Positions 25,636-35,193 are shown, counted from the stretch's first letter. The stretch is 64,000 nt of DNA from Vitreoscilla sp. (GCA_030150505.1 JASLFS010000029.1:15710-79709), one strand, 5' to 3'. The notes: a model not told the origin generated them from the sequence alone. Translations and numbers: made by a program.

Positions 25636-26784
25636 TTATGAACGAGGACCAAATGCCTCTGCAAAAATAGCAACAACTTCTTCGTGTGTAGGTTGTACTG
25701 GGTTAGTCAAACCACAAACGTCTTTCATAGCATTGTCAGCTAGAACAGCAAAATCAGCTTCTTTCACGCCCAATTCAGCCAAAGATTTAGGGATATTAAC
25801 GGTATCAGCCAATTTTTTGATTGCTGTAATAACATCCAAACCTTTGAAATCTGCATTGTTAGCAGCCATGATTTCACCAACTTCATCCAAACGAACTTTA
25901 GCAGATTCGTAGTTGAATTTTTGAACATGAGGTAGTAACAAAGCATTACATACGCCATGTGGCAAGTTGTAGAAACCGCCCAATTGGTGAGCCATTGCAT
26001 GAACATAACCCAATGAAGCATTATTGAATGCCATACCAGCCATAAATTGAGCATAAGCCATTTGCAAACGAGCTTCTTTGTTTTTAGGCTCAACCACTGC
26101 GATTGGCAAGTATTTAGCAATCAGTTCAATTGCTTTAACAGCGACTGCATCAGTAATTGGAGTTGCTGCAGTTGAAACATAAGCTTCAATAGCGTGCGTC
26201 AATGCATCCATACCAGTTGCAGCAGTTAAAGAAGCAGGCATACCTTCCATTAACTCAGAATCATTTACTGATAAAAATGGTGTTACATGATCATCAACAA
26301 TAGCCATTTTCACATGACGATCTTCATCAGTAATAATCGTAAAACGAGTCATTTCTGAAGCTGTACCAGCAGTTGTATTAACAGCAATCAATGGCAATTG
26401 AGGTTTTTCAGATTTATTTAAACCTTCATAATCCTCGATTTTACCGCCATTTGTTGCCAACAAAGCAATACCTTTAGCACAGTCATGAGGAGAACCACCG
26501 CCCAATGACACAACAAAATCAGCATTAACTTCTTTTAATTTAGCCAAACCATTTTCAACGTTTTTTACTGTTGGGTTAGGTTGTGCACCATCAAAAATAG
26601 TTACAGGAATACCACGTTTTTCTAATTTTTCAGCAACAGCTTTAGCAACGCCTAATTGTGCCAAAGAAATATCTGTTACGATCAAACCATGTTTAAAGCC
26701 AAAAGTTTTGATCTTATCGCACGCTTGATCCAAAGCACCTGCGCCCAACATATTTTGAGCAGGCATAAAAAATTCTGAAATCAC
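25636..26784 (-). CDS. iron-containing alcohol dehydrogenase (AdhB/YiaY type)
   Basis: 382 residues, close throughout to Zymomonas AdhB as I recall it. NAD-binding VSLGGGSPHDCAKGIAL; metal ligands in TGMDALTHAIEAY (Asp and His), HAMAHQLGG and NLPHGVCNALLLPH. Reduces acetaldehyde or related aldehydes, or oxidises primary alcohols. Start: GTG 26784 is chosen because AAGGAG lies 6 bases upstream of it, whereas the in-frame ATG immediately abuts that site; the longer frame begins at 26823. Confidence 0.92.
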   Translation of the reverse strand: MISEFFMPAQNMLGAGALDQACDKIKTFGFKHGLIVTDISLAQLGVAKAVAEKLEKRGIPVTIFDGAQPNPTVKNVENGLAKLKEVNADFVVSLGGGSPHDCAKGIALLATNGGKIEDYEGLNKSEKPQLPLIAVNTTAGTASEMTRFTIITDEDRHVKMAIVDDHVTPFLSVNDSELMEGMPASLTAATGMDALTHAIEAYVSTAATPITDAVAVKAIELIAKYLPIAVVEPKNKEARLQMAYAQFMAGMAFNNASLGYVHAMAHQLGGFYNLPHGVCNALLLPHVQKFNYESAKVRLDEVGEIMAANNADFKGLDVITAIKKLADTVNIPKSLAELGVKEADFAVLADNAMKDVCGLTNPVQPTHEEVVAIFAEAFGPRS

Positions 26785-26961
26785 AAGCATCTCCTTATCC
26801 AGTTCATGAGAAAACGGCATCATATTGCCGTACTTAAGTATACTATCGAAGTGTATGCTTGATTTGTACGCTTATCTTTGCGAATGCTCAAGAAAATTTT
26901 TATACATTAGGTAAATATAATATAATCGATAGCTAAAATTTATTATGAGCAACAAAATACT

Positions 26962-27861
26962 CTAATTTTGTCTTTTAATAACAAAATCGGCTAAAAAGCA
27001 TAATACTTGCGCATTTTCACTCAGATGGCATATTGACTGCTTGGCCAAATCAACAAGTTCTTTTGCATAATTCTTCGCTGGTTCTAAGCCCATAAATGAA
27101 ACATATGTTGGCTTGTCATTTTCAGCATCCTTACCTGCGGTTTTGCCCAAAGTTTTGGTATCTTGCTCACAATCCAAAACATCATCAATGACTTGGAATG
27201 CCAATCCTAAATATTTTGCATATTCATCTAAAGCAGCCAATGTTTCATCAGTGATATTTTCACAACTTAAAGCACCTAATTTCACCGCAACTCGAATCAA
27301 TGCACCTGTTTTTAATCCATGCATTTCTTGTAATGATTTCTGGTCTAAAAAGTGGCCTACATTGTCCAAATCAATCGCTTGCCCGCCGGCCATGCCTAGG
27401 CTGCCTGAAGCTTTCGCAAGAGATTGTACACTTTGTAACTGTTGCTTCGCTGGTAAACCATAATCTTGGCTAAGCACATCAAAAGCCAATGTTTGCAATG
27501 CATCACCAACCAACAATGCGGTTGCTTGATCATAAGCCACATGGCACGTTGGCTTTCCACGGCGCAAGCTATCATCGTCCATTTCAGGCATATCATCATG
27601 CACCAATGAATAAACGTGGATTAGCTCAACGGCACAAGCTGCTGCATTCAAAGCTGCCTCATTTGCTTGCCCAATGGCTGCTGCCGCATATGCTAGCAAA
27701 GGACGGAAACGTTTGCCGCCATCTAGGGCGCTATAGCGCATTGCTTCATGTAGTTTTTCAGGTTTTTGTTGCCCATTTGGCAATACTTTTTGCAAGGCAA
27801 TTTCTACTCTTTCTTGTTGAGTATGCATCCATGCTTGCAAATCATGATTAACTGTCTTCAA
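26962..27861 (-). CDS. ispA: farnesyl diphosphate synthase (polyprenyl synthetase)
   Basis: 299 residues. Both aspartate-rich motifs are present: LVHDDMPEMDDDSLRRGKPT (first, with the chain-length region before it) and FQVIDDVLDCEQD (second). Makes C15 diphosphate from IPP and DMAPP. Start is TTG 27861: AAAGGAG lies 7 bases upstream, inside the xseB 3' end, and the first in-frame ATG is 11 codons later with no such site. It overlaps xseB by 14 bases. An exact uptake sequence lies at 27398-27409. Confidence 0.95.
   Translation of the reverse strand: MKTVNHDLQAWMHTQQERVEIALQKVLPNGQQKPEKLHEAMRYSALDGGKRFRPLLAYAAAAIGQANEAALNAAACAVELIHVYSLVHDDMPEMDDDSLRRGKPTCHVAYDQATALLVGDALQTLAFDVLSQDYGLPAKQQLQSVQSLAKASGSLGMAGGQAIDLDNVGHFLDQKSLQEMHGLKTGALIRVAVKLGALSCENITDETLAALDEYAKYLGLAFQVIDDVLDCEQDTKTLGKTAGKDAENDKPTYVSFMGLEPAKNYAKELVDLAKQSICHLSENAQVLCFLADFVIKRQN
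27398..27409 (+). repeat. DNA uptake sequence, exact 12-mer
   Basis: AGGCTGCCTGAA on the plus strand, inside ispA. Confidence 0.85.
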
Positions 27862-28075
27862 GACTTAGCTCCTTTAGTTCCCCTGCTTCCAATACTTGCA
27901 ATTTTTGTTCTACTTCTGCCAATTTTTCTTGGCAAAAACGTTCTAATTCCTTGCCTTCACTATAAGCAGCCAAAGCTTCTTCTAGTGGCGTATCACTATT
28001 TTGCATGGTTTGAGTAATGGCTTCTAATCGAAGCATTGCTTCTTCAAATGTTCTCGGTAACGTTGCTTTTTTCAT
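27848..28075 (-). CDS. xseB: exodeoxyribonuclease VII small subunit
   Basis: 75 residues: TFEEAMLRLEAITQTMQNSD, then LEEALAAYSEGKELERFCQEKL, the usual two-helix XseB pattern. Partner XseA is not in the window. Coupled to ispA, a gene order common in proteobacteria. Confidence 0.95.
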   Translation of the reverse strand: MKKATLPRTFEEAMLRLEAITQTMQNSDTPLEEALAAYSEGKELERFCQEKLAEVEQKLQVLEAGELKELSLEDS

Positions 28076-28205
28076 GGTATCTTTCTAACTATCAACAGCG
28101 CTTTAACTCAATATTGTAGCTTAGTTAAATGAATTTTTCAGACCACTGACTGAAACGTGAAGTTTGTCTATAATGCTGTCTCATTGACCAACATATGGAT
28201 TCATT

Positions 28206-28847
28206 ATGCAAAAACGCATTTTACCGCAGGTGCCATGGGCTGCCACATCTTTCTGGTCAGTCAAATCTTATCCTTTATTGGTAAGCTGCATTGCGTTATT
28301 TATGTTTGGTGTTGGTGATGGCTTAATTTTGCAATCGTTCCTCGGCAATAGTCCATGGACTATTTTTGCACAAGGTATTGCGCTACATACACCTTTTTCT
28401 GTTGGTGGAGCTAGCCTAGCAACCAGCATTGTTATTTTATGCATTACTATTCCATTACGCATTCCCATTGGTTTAAATACTTTTTTGAATGCATTATTAA
28501 TCGCTTTAGCGCTGGATATCATCAACAGAACCGTCCCAACGCCAGATGCATTATGGCTCAAATGGTTGATGTGCATTAGCGGCATTATCATCGGTGGCAT
28601 TGCCAGCGCTTTTTATTTAACGGCAAATATGGGAACAGGCCCCCGAGATGGATTAATGGTCGCCATTAGTCAACGTTTTGACTTACCCATTGCATGGTCT
28701 CGAACACTATTGGAAATTTTTGCTTGTGGTACAGGCTGGTTAATGGGAGGAAACTTCGGCTTAGGAACGTTATTATTTGCGATCAGCATTGGGCACATTC
28801 TGTCATTCACAATGCGCAAAATGCAGTCTCATTACCCACAGCAATAA
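28206..28847 (+). CDS. YczE/YitT-family membrane protein
   Basis: 213 residues with about five helices. Signature segments: GVGDGLILQSFLGNSPWTIF, IPIGLNTFLNALLIALALD, and NMGTGPRDGLMVAI, the last being typical of YczE. Function unclear in the family (one Bacillus member affects surfactin/bacillaenes). Divergent from xseB with 130 bases between. Confidence 0.83.
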   Translation: MQKRILPQVPWAATSFWSVKSYPLLVSCIALFMFGVGDGLILQSFLGNSPWTIFAQGIALHTPFSVGGASLATSIVILCITIPLRIPIGLNTFLNALLIALALDIINRTVPTPDALWLKWLMCISGIIIGGIASAFYLTANMGTGPRDGLMVAISQRFDLPIAWSRTLLEIFACGTGWLMGGNFGLGTLLFAISIGHILSFTMRKMQSHYPQQ

Positions 28848-28984
28848 CCATCAACACATTTATTTTATTAATACCAATGGCTAATAATATTCACTTTATT
28901 AAAGTAATATATTTATCTATTCTTAATATCAATATCAAAAAAATGATTGTTTAAATTAATTAAATTACATGTAAATAAGGGATT

Positions 28985-29548
28985 ATGATGAAAAAACCAT
29001 TACTCGCTGCTGTGTTTGCCATGCCTTTCTTTGCTTTAGCATCTGAATACCAATTAGATCCATTGCATACCAATGCTATCTTTGAGATTGACCATTTTGC
29101 AACTTCGACCAATATTGGTATTTTCAATAATTTAGAAGGCAAATTATTGTTTGATGCTCAAAAACAAACAGGACAAATTGACCTTTCGATTCCACTAGAA
29201 AAACTCGATACTGGTCGTGCTCAGTTTGATAATCATCTAAAAAGTGGCAACCTTTTTCATGCCAGCAAATATCCCAATATTCGCTTTAAATCTAGCCGAT
29301 GGAATTTCTCCAACAACAAAGTTACCAGTATTGATGGTCAGTTAACCATCAAAGGCATTACCAAACCGATTACATTAGTTGCTAGCAAATTCAATTGCTA
29401 TGACAGCCCTATGTTCAAGAAACAAGTTTGTGGTGGTGATTTTACTGCAACCATTGACCGCACCCAGTGGGGCGTAGATTACTTGGTTAACATGGGCATG
29501 ACTAAAAATGTGAAGATTACCATTCATGCAGAAGCGGTTAAGCAATAA
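28985..29548 (+). CDS. YceI-family periplasmic lipid-binding protein
   Basis: 187 residues with a signal peptide ending FALAS before EYQLDP. The YceI lipocalin-like barrel is recognisable by LDPLHTNAIFEIDHF, HLKSGNLFHASKYPNIRFKS and TIDRTQWGVDYLVNMG. Such proteins bind isoprenoid quinones or similar lipids. ATGATG start, either Met possible. A pair of Cys in the second half (FNCYD, QVCGGDF) may form a disulfide. Confidence 0.9.
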   Translation: MMKKPLLAAVFAMPFFALASEYQLDPLHTNAIFEIDHFATSTNIGIFNNLEGKLLFDAQKQTGQIDLSIPLEKLDTGRAQFDNHLKSGNLFHASKYPNIRFKSSRWNFSNNKVTSIDGQLTIKGITKPITLVASKFNCYDSPMFKKQVCGGDFTATIDRTQWGVDYLVNMGMTKNVKITIHAEAVKQ

Positions 29549-29566
29549 ATAGTTTCGATAGCAAAC

Positions 29567-29604
29567 AAAAAAAGCCATTGTGATATTTTACACAATGGCT
29601 TTTT
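29567..29604. terminator. bidirectional terminator between YceI and ABC exporter genes
   Basis: AAAAGCCATTGTG, 8-base loop, CACAATGGCTTTT, with T and A runs outside. Confidence 0.9.
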
Positions 29605-29623
29605 ACATGATTATTTTAGTAAC

Positions 29624-31456
29624 TTAATCACCTAAAAAATCACCACTTTGTCTTGACCATAAACTGGCATATAAACCTTGTTTATTCAATAAATCTTGGT
29701 GCGTACCAATCTCAACAATTTTGCCTTCATCAAGCACAACCAATTTATCCATAGCCGCAATGGTTGATAAGCGATGTGCAATGGCGATAACTGTTTTATT
29801 TTCCATTAATCGATACAGACTTTCTTGAATCGCTTGCTCAACCTCAGAATCTAATGCGCTGGTTGCTTCATCTAAAATAAGAATAGGCGCATCTTTTAAC
29901 ATCACTCGAGCAATGGCTATGCGTTGTCGTTGCCCTCCCGATAATTTAATTCCTCGCTCACCCACATGCGCATCCAAACCTTGTCGCCCTTGTGAATCAA
30001 TTAAATTATCAATAAAGCTACTTACTTGAGCATTATCCATTGCCGCTTGAATCTGCTCTTCAGTGGCATCTGGGCGACCATATGTTAGATTATCTCGAAC
30101 CGAACGATGCAATAACGAAGTATCTTGTGTCACCATACCTATTTGCTGGCGCAATGATTCTTGTAAAACATGAGCGATATTTTGCCCATCAATGTTAACG
30201 GCTCCGCTTTCTATATCATAAAAACGCAGCAGAATATTCACCAACGTCGATTTACCTGCACCAGAGCGACCTACTAATCCTATTTTTTCTCCAGGATTAA
30301 TGGTGAGGTTAAAATTATTTAATAATGGCTTATTCTCAACATACTGGAAATAAACAGATTGAAAATCAATTTGCCCAGCTTTCACTGTCAGCTGTTTAGC
30401 ATGTGGCTTATCTAACAAAATATTAGGCTGGCTTAATGTGTTCATGCCATCTTTCACAGTACCCAAATTTTCAAACAACTGTGCCGATTCCCACATAATC
30501 CAATGTGACATACCAATTAAACGCAAGGACATGGCTATTGCTGCGGCCACCGCTCCCACACCAATTTGCCCTTGTTGCCATAAGTAAAAACTCAATACCG
30601 CTGTACCTGCAACCAATGCCATATTAATGCTGTGATTGGTCATTTCCAGCTTAGATACCCAACGCATTTGGCGATGCACGGTACCCATGAATTCTTTCAT
30701 GGCTGATTTCGCATACTGTAGTTCTCGATTGCCGTGAGCAAAGAGCTTAACCGTTGTTATATTCGAATATGCATCGGTTATTCTACCTGTCATTAAGGCT
30801 CTAGCATCTGCTTGCTCGCTGGCTGTTCGAGCCAAATGAGGCACAAACACCCACTGCATAATAGAAAACGCCACTATCCACAGCAAAAATGGTACCAATA
30901 ACCAAAAATCAAAGCTCATTAAAATGATGCTGGTGGTAATAAAATAAATACTGATATAAACCACGATATCGGCAAACGTCATGATTGTATCTCGCACTGC
31001 CAATGCCGTTTGCATGACTTTCGCTGAAATTCTGCCTGCAAATTCATCTTGGTAAAACTGCATACTTTGTTCAAGCATTAAACGATGAAATTGCCAACGT
31101 AAGCGCATTGGCAAAACACCTTGCAGTGTTTGAAATCGAACACTTGCCAAGAGCAAAACCCACAATGGGCTTAACAGCAACATTGCACCCATTGCTAATA
31201 ACGCCGTTTTTTTCTCTTGCCACAATACAGCAGGAGAATAGAGGCTCATCCAATCAACGACTTTACCCATCATCTGAAATAAAACCGCTTCAAAAACACC
31301 TACACCAGCTGTTAAAAACATGAGTAATAATAACCACCCACCAGAGCCTTTCATACAAGCCCGTACAAATAGTCCAAGCCGATATTTAGGCAGTTTTAAT
31401 TGCGTATCGGGATATGGGGTTAACCTATTTTCAAACCATTTAAACCATTTATTCAT
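29624..31456 (-). CDS. ABC exporter, fused permease and ATPase
   Basis: 610 residues: six membrane helices in residues about 30-330, then an ATPase domain with Walker A GRSGAGKSTLVN, signature LSGGQRQRIAIARV, Walker B ILILDEATSALD and H-loop IAIAHRLSTI. The half-transporter layout means a homodimer or a heterodimer with a partner elsewhere. Class resembles MsbA/multidrug exporters; substrate not inferable. The soluble N-terminal 25 residues are followed by PKYRLGLFVRACM. Confidence 0.9.
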   Translation of the reverse strand: MNKWFKWFENRLTPYPDTQLKLPKYRLGLFVRACMKGSGGWLLLLMFLTAGVGVFEAVLFQMMGKVVDWMSLYSPAVLWQEKKTALLAMGAMLLLSPLWVLLLASVRFQTLQGVLPMRLRWQFHRLMLEQSMQFYQDEFAGRISAKVMQTALAVRDTIMTFADIVVYISIYFITTSIILMSFDFWLLVPFLLWIVAFSIMQWVFVPHLARTASEQADARALMTGRITDAYSNITTVKLFAHGNRELQYAKSAMKEFMGTVHRQMRWVSKLEMTNHSINMALVAGTAVLSFYLWQQGQIGVGAVAAAIAMSLRLIGMSHWIMWESAQLFENLGTVKDGMNTLSQPNILLDKPHAKQLTVKAGQIDFQSVYFQYVENKPLLNNFNLTINPGEKIGLVGRSGAGKSTLVNILLRFYDIESGAVNIDGQNIAHVLQESLRQQIGMVTQDTSLLHRSVRDNLTYGRPDATEEQIQAAMDNAQVSSFIDNLIDSQGRQGLDAHVGERGIKLSGGQRQRIAIARVMLKDAPILILDEATSALDSEVEQAIQESLYRLMENKTVIAIAHRLSTIAAMDKLVVLDEGKIVEIGTHQDLLNKQGLYASLWSRQSGDFLGD

Positions 31457-31537
31457 GAATATTTCACGCCATTAATATTGAATGATATTTTCTCACATTC
31501 AACACCAATTGCCGACCTTTAGAATCTGATATCCATA

Positions 31538-31570
31538 CAAAAAAGAGACTTATAGAAAGTCTCTTTTTTT
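31538..31570 (-). terminator. terminator after the DoxX gene
   Basis: AAAAAGAGACTT, 5-base loop, AAGTCTCTTTTTTT on the plus strand, equivalent on the minus strand where it follows the DoxX stop. Confidence 0.8.
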
Positions 31571-31584
31571 ACACTAGCAATCAT

Positions 31585-32004
31585 TTATTTGGAATTACCT
31601 TGGCGTTTAGCATCCAATGACCAGCATCCTGCACCAGAAAATACAAAATATAAAAATGTAAAACTATAAATAACCGCTAATTCGCCGCTATTTAATAATG
31701 GCAATAGGAATGTTGAACCATCTGCATGCGCCATAAAATAAGCTACGGCCATAAAACCAGAAAGCACAAATGCCGTGATTCTGGTAAACAATCCTAAAAT
31801 AATCAATGCGCCGCCAACGGTTTCTAACACACCAGCTAAGCCCATCAATGAAAATAATTGCAAGCCATCAAACATCTCAATATGAGGAGCTGAAAATAAT
31901 TTTGCAGTGCCGTGCAAGATAAAATTATAACCAACAACCACACGAAAAATAGATAGAATTTTAGATTGCCATTCAATACAAACATCTGATTTTAAAGAAT
32001 TCAT
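31585..32004 (-). CDS. DoxX-family membrane protein
   Basis: 139 residues with four helices: LSIFRVVVGYNFILHGTAKL, FSLMGLAGVLETVGGALIILGL, a third containing AVAYFMAHAD and a final one. DoxX proteins take part in redox or quinone-linked stress responses. ATG 32004 fits family length; the frame extends to 32031. Divergent from the LysR gene, 105 bases apart, so that regulator is a candidate for controlling it. Confidence 0.87.
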   Translation of the reverse strand: MNSLKSDVCIEWQSKILSIFRVVVGYNFILHGTAKLFSAPHIEMFDGLQLFSLMGLAGVLETVGGALIILGLFTRITAFVLSGFMAVAYFMAHADGSTFLLPLLNSGELAVIYSFTFLYFVFSGAGCWSLDAKRQGNSK

Positions 32005-32109
32005 TTTTACGTACCCGATTAATATTGTCATTGATAGCAGTATAATGATTTAATATTTAGCAATCTATTATCATTTTTGACAAGTATCTTTTCTTAAAAA
32101 GAAAACATT

Positions 32110-33027
32110 ATGGACTTATTTAAAAGTATTCAAGTTTTTCAACAAGTTGTTAAATCTGGTAGTTTTACCAAAGCGGCCGATGAACTTAATATCTCCATCG
32201 CCATGGCCAGTAAGCATGTCACTTTTTTAGAAAATCACTTGCAAGTTCGGCTACTTACTCGCACCAGCCGCCGCTTGCATTTAACAGAAGTGGGAGAAAA
32301 TTATCTATTAGAATCAACTCATGCTTTAGAGCTATTAGAACAAGCAGCAGCTAGCGCCAGTATTGGAACCATTCAGCCCAAAGGCACACTCAAAATAACC
32401 CTGCCAGCATGGCTTGCCAATGACAAGCTAGCAAATTGGTTGCACGAATATCGACAAATGTATCCCAATGTCACCTTAGCTTTGGATATCAATAATCACT
32501 TTGTGGATTTAATCGAAGAAGGTTATGACCTTGCTTTGCGCGCTACAGCAAATCCCGCTCCATCTCTTATTGTTCGACCATTAATCGAAATGCCTTTTTT
32601 AATGATTGCGACACCGACTTACTTACAGGGAGCCTCTGCTATTTTAGAGCCGAATGACTTAAACCATCATCACACTTTATTACCCAGTTATACCGATATG
32701 GAACACTTAACGTTGCAACGCAATGAAGAGAAATATGAACTGCATTTACAAGCAGCAGCAACTGCTAATGACACTCGTTTTTTACATTTATTAGTGCGGA
32801 ATCATCATGGCATTGCTTTCTTACCAGAATCACTGGTTGAAGAAGATTTATACCATGGTCGCCTACAACAAGTATTACCAGACTGGACAATTGACAGCGT
32901 GACCATTTACGCAGCTTATATAAATCGAGAGTATTTAAGTGCAAAAGTGAGAACATTTATTGACTTCATTCAAGCCAAAATACAAATGGATATTGCTTCA
33001 CATCACTCAAAAAGCCTAGTAGGATAA
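32110..33027 (+). CDS. LysR-family transcriptional regulator
   Basis: 305 residues. N-terminal winged helix (FQQVVKSGSFTKAADELNISIAMASKHVTFLE) and a C-terminal LysR substrate domain beginning GTLKITLPAWLAND. The subgroup resembles CrgA/AaeR-like regulators. It is divergent from doxX and sits 34 bases before ydfG, a common layout for local control of both. Confidence 0.9.
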   Translation: MDLFKSIQVFQQVVKSGSFTKAADELNISIAMASKHVTFLENHLQVRLLTRTSRRLHLTEVGENYLLESTHALELLEQAAASASIGTIQPKGTLKITLPAWLANDKLANWLHEYRQMYPNVTLALDINNHFVDLIEEGYDLALRATANPAPSLIVRPLIEMPFLMIATPTYLQGASAILEPNDLNHHHTLLPSYTDMEHLTLQRNEEKYELHLQAAATANDTRFLHLLVRNHHGIAFLPESLVEEDLYHGRLQQVLPDWTIDSVTIYAAYINREYLSAKVRTFIDFIQAKIQMDIASHHSKSLVG

Positions 33028-33061
33028 ATGTATCTGACAACATAATAACAAAGGAGAAAAT

Positions 33062-33808
33062 ATGGCTGTTTTCATTACAGGGGCTTCAGTGGGTTTTGGC
33101 GCAGCAGCTTGCCGTGTTTTTGTGCAAGCTGGCTATAAAGTGATTGGTGCAGCTCGCCGCTTAGATAAACTAGAATCATTAAAAGCAGAATTAGGCGATG
33201 CTTTTTTACCATTGCAAATGGACATTACCGATAAAGCATCTGTGAACCAAGCATTGGCTTCCTTAACTGGCGACTTTGAGCAAATCACTGTCCTCATTAA
33301 CAACGCTGGTTTAGCCTTAGGTTTAGAACCAGCAAACGAAGCCAATTATGATGACTGGGAAACAATGATTCACACCAACATCATTGGATTAACCTATTTA
33401 ACACGTCAAATTCTACCGCAAATGGTTTCCCGCAAAGATGGCCATATCATGAACATCGGTTCCACTGCTGGCACCTATCCTTACCCTGGCGGCAATGTTT
33501 ATGGTGCAACCAAAGCATTTGTAAAACAATTCAGCTTGAACTTACGCACAGATTTAGCAGGCACCAATATCCGAGTTAGCAATATTGAACCTGGCTTATG
33601 TGGCGGAACCGAATTCTCCAATATCCGCTTCAAAGGTGACGATAGCAAAGCCGCTAAAGTTTATGAAAACGCTCAATACATTCAACCTGAAGATATTGCC
33701 AATACTTTATTGTGGATTTATCAACAACCAAAATACGTCAATGTAAACCGAATTGAAATCATGCCGACAGCACAAAGCTCAGGCCCATTAGCCGTCTATC
33801 GTGACTAA
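33062..33808 (+). CDS. ydfG: YdfG-type short-chain dehydrogenase (3-hydroxy acid / malonic semialdehyde reductase)
   Basis: 248 residues. NADP site TGASVGFGAAACRVF, NNAGLALGLEPA, catalytic Ser (IGSTAGTYPYPGG) and Y-x3-K (VYGATKAFV). The stretch from NNAGLALG to NIRFKGDD matches E. coli YdfG nearly residue for residue. YdfG acts on 3-hydroxy acids, L-serine and malonic semialdehyde. AAGGAG lies just upstream of the ATG. Confidence 0.93.
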   Translation: MAVFITGASVGFGAAACRVFVQAGYKVIGAARRLDKLESLKAELGDAFLPLQMDITDKASVNQALASLTGDFEQITVLINNAGLALGLEPANEANYDDWETMIHTNIIGLTYLTRQILPQMVSRKDGHIMNIGSTAGTYPYPGGNVYGATKAFVKQFSLNLRTDLAGTNIRVSNIEPGLCGGTEFSNIRFKGDDSKAAKVYENAQYIQPEDIANTLLWIYQQPKYVNVNRIEIMPTAQSSGPLAVYRD

Positions 33809-33815
33809 AAAAATA

Positions 33816-33838
33816 AAAGCACGGGTTCACCGTGCTTT
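33816..33838 (+). terminator. terminator after ydfG
   Basis: AAAGCACGG, loop GTTCA, CCGTGCTTT followed by CTT. The T tract is short; on the minus strand it follows the convergent gene, with an A-rich flank. Confidence 0.75.
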
Positions 33839-33839
33839 C

Positions 33840-34172
33840 TTAAAACTGCTCAACTAATTGATGATACTGTCTCTTCAGCCAAAAACTCTCTTGGCAAAAA
33901 CTAATAAAACTCTTCTTTCCTAGCACTTGTCCGCAGTTGTCTTTTAACACATAAACAATCCAGCATTCCGAGCAAGCCATATCCGATACAACATCATCTA
34001 TTTCCCGGTCACATTCCAATAATTTGCCATCAGCAAAACGATAACTATCTTGCTGATGAAAAACTGTCATACCATCTTCTTCATATTCACGCTGGCTGGT
34101 TTGATGCTCACTCACTTTATCAGCATCTAAAAACCGATTAGCCACTAAAATATATTCATTTAAAGTCATCAT
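33840..34172 (-). CDS. hypothetical protein, 110 residues
   Basis: Not recognised. Soluble, acidic, with no signal or membrane segment. Contains CSECWIVYVLKDNCG (three cysteines in 13 residues) and two earlier ones (LECDRE, FCQES), and ends in a basic/aromatic helix. The start has two Met codons in a row. The gene lies between ydfG and an EamA transporter, with no operon partner on its strand. It is kept because the frame is clean, uses the local codon pattern and abuts a terminator. Confidence 0.55.
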   Translation of the reverse strand: MMTLNEYILVANRFLDADKVSEHQTSQREYEEDGMTVFHQQDSYRFADGKLLECDREIDDVVSDMACSECWIVYVLKDNCGQVLGKKSFISFCQESFWLKRQYHQLVEQF

Positions 34173-34288
34173 CCACCTTCACTTTACTCACGCACCACTT
34201 CCCATTTTCATCGCCATTTTTCATATAGCCATACTATCTAAATTGGACTATGATAAAAACAAACTAATTGATAATAGGATTCATTAAC

Positions 34289-34717
34289 ATGAGTATGTGG
34301 TTAATTTACGCATTACTATCCGCTTTAACAGCAGCACTTGTCGCTATCTTTGGCAAAATCGGCTTACAAAATCTTGACGCTAATACAGCAACAGCCATTC
34401 GTTCCGTTATTATGGCACTCTTTTTAGTCGGCGTGGTTATTGCTCAAGGCAAATTCAACCTGGTCAATGACATTCTTGCCAACAAAAAAGCCCTATTATT
34501 TATCGCCTTAAGTGGCATCGCTGGCGCATTATCATGGTTATTTTATTTCTTAGCCATTCAACATGGTAATGTTTCCCAAGTTGCACCCATTGATAAATTA
34601 AGTGTTGTTTTTGCTGTTGTTTTAGCCGTTATTCTATTTGGAGAATCCATTTCCTTGGTAGCAGCTGGCGGAGTCGCCCTCATTACCATTGGAGCACTGA
34701 TGGTTGCTCTTGGTTAG
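34289..34717 (+). CDS. single-domain EamA transporter
   Basis: 142 residues, five helices, a half-size drug/metabolite transporter: ALLSALTAALVAIFGKIGLQ, TAIRSVIMALFLVGVVIAQG, GALSWLFYFLAIQHG and QVAPIDKLSVVFAVVLAV. Probably dimerises in place of the usual ten-helix protein. ATG 34289 is preceded by AGGATT; the frame extends to a TTG at 34268. Confidence 0.85.
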   Translation: MSMWLIYALLSALTAALVAIFGKIGLQNLDANTATAIRSVIMALFLVGVVIAQGKFNLVNDILANKKALLFIALSGIAGALSWLFYFLAIQHGNVSQVAPIDKLSVVFAVVLAVILFGESISLVAAGGVALITIGALMVALG

Positions 34718-34927
34718 CAAAACAAATACCCTAACAAAACAATCCATCTTTCCCATTAAAATACGCATTTATTCAAAAAATTACAAAAAAATTCATTTAC
34801 TATATGAATTTATTATTTGCAATATGTTGATAATGTAGATTAGTATGATTACTTGACTTATCGCAAAGAAACCTTACTTTGTAATTTTATAAAAACGAAT
34901 AAAATCAATGTGGAAGGATGGAGAAAA

Positions 34928-35116
34928 ATGAGCCACTTACTAACAAAATATGAGTGCTTGACCCTAGCGACAAAATTAATTCAACCAGAACAAGATCACC
35001 TAACAATGCAAGAACGAGTAGATTATCTATTTCGCACGGCAGAAATGATCAAATCAAAAGAAAAAGAAACTTACAACCCAGCATCTATTTGGGAATTTCT
35101 TTCACAATATTCATAA
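34928..35116 (+). CDS. hypothetical small protein, 62 residues
   Basis: Not recognised. ATG 34928 is preceded by GGATGGAG, a good ribosome-binding site; the longer open frame from 34853 has none. Sequence is charged and helical (LTMQERVDYLFRTAEMIKSK) and ends with IWEFLSQYS. It has its own 210-base upstream region and shares a strong terminator with the converging gene. Likely a real small cytosolic protein. Confidence 0.5.
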   Translation: MSHLLTKYECLTLATKLIQPEQDHLTMQERVDYLFRTAEMIKSKEKETYNPASIWEFLSQYS

Positions 35117-35123
35117 TATAATC

Positions 35124-35168
35124 AAAAAAAATAGTTTTCTTAGTATCAACATACAAGAAAACTATTTT
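35124..35168. terminator. bidirectional terminator
   Basis: AAATAGTTTTCTT, 13-base loop, AAGAAAACTATTT: a perfect 13-pair stem with A and T runs on the flanks, between the two converging hypothetical genes. Confidence 0.85.
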
Positions 35169-35193
35169 AGTTTAAGCCCACTAATACCATTTG

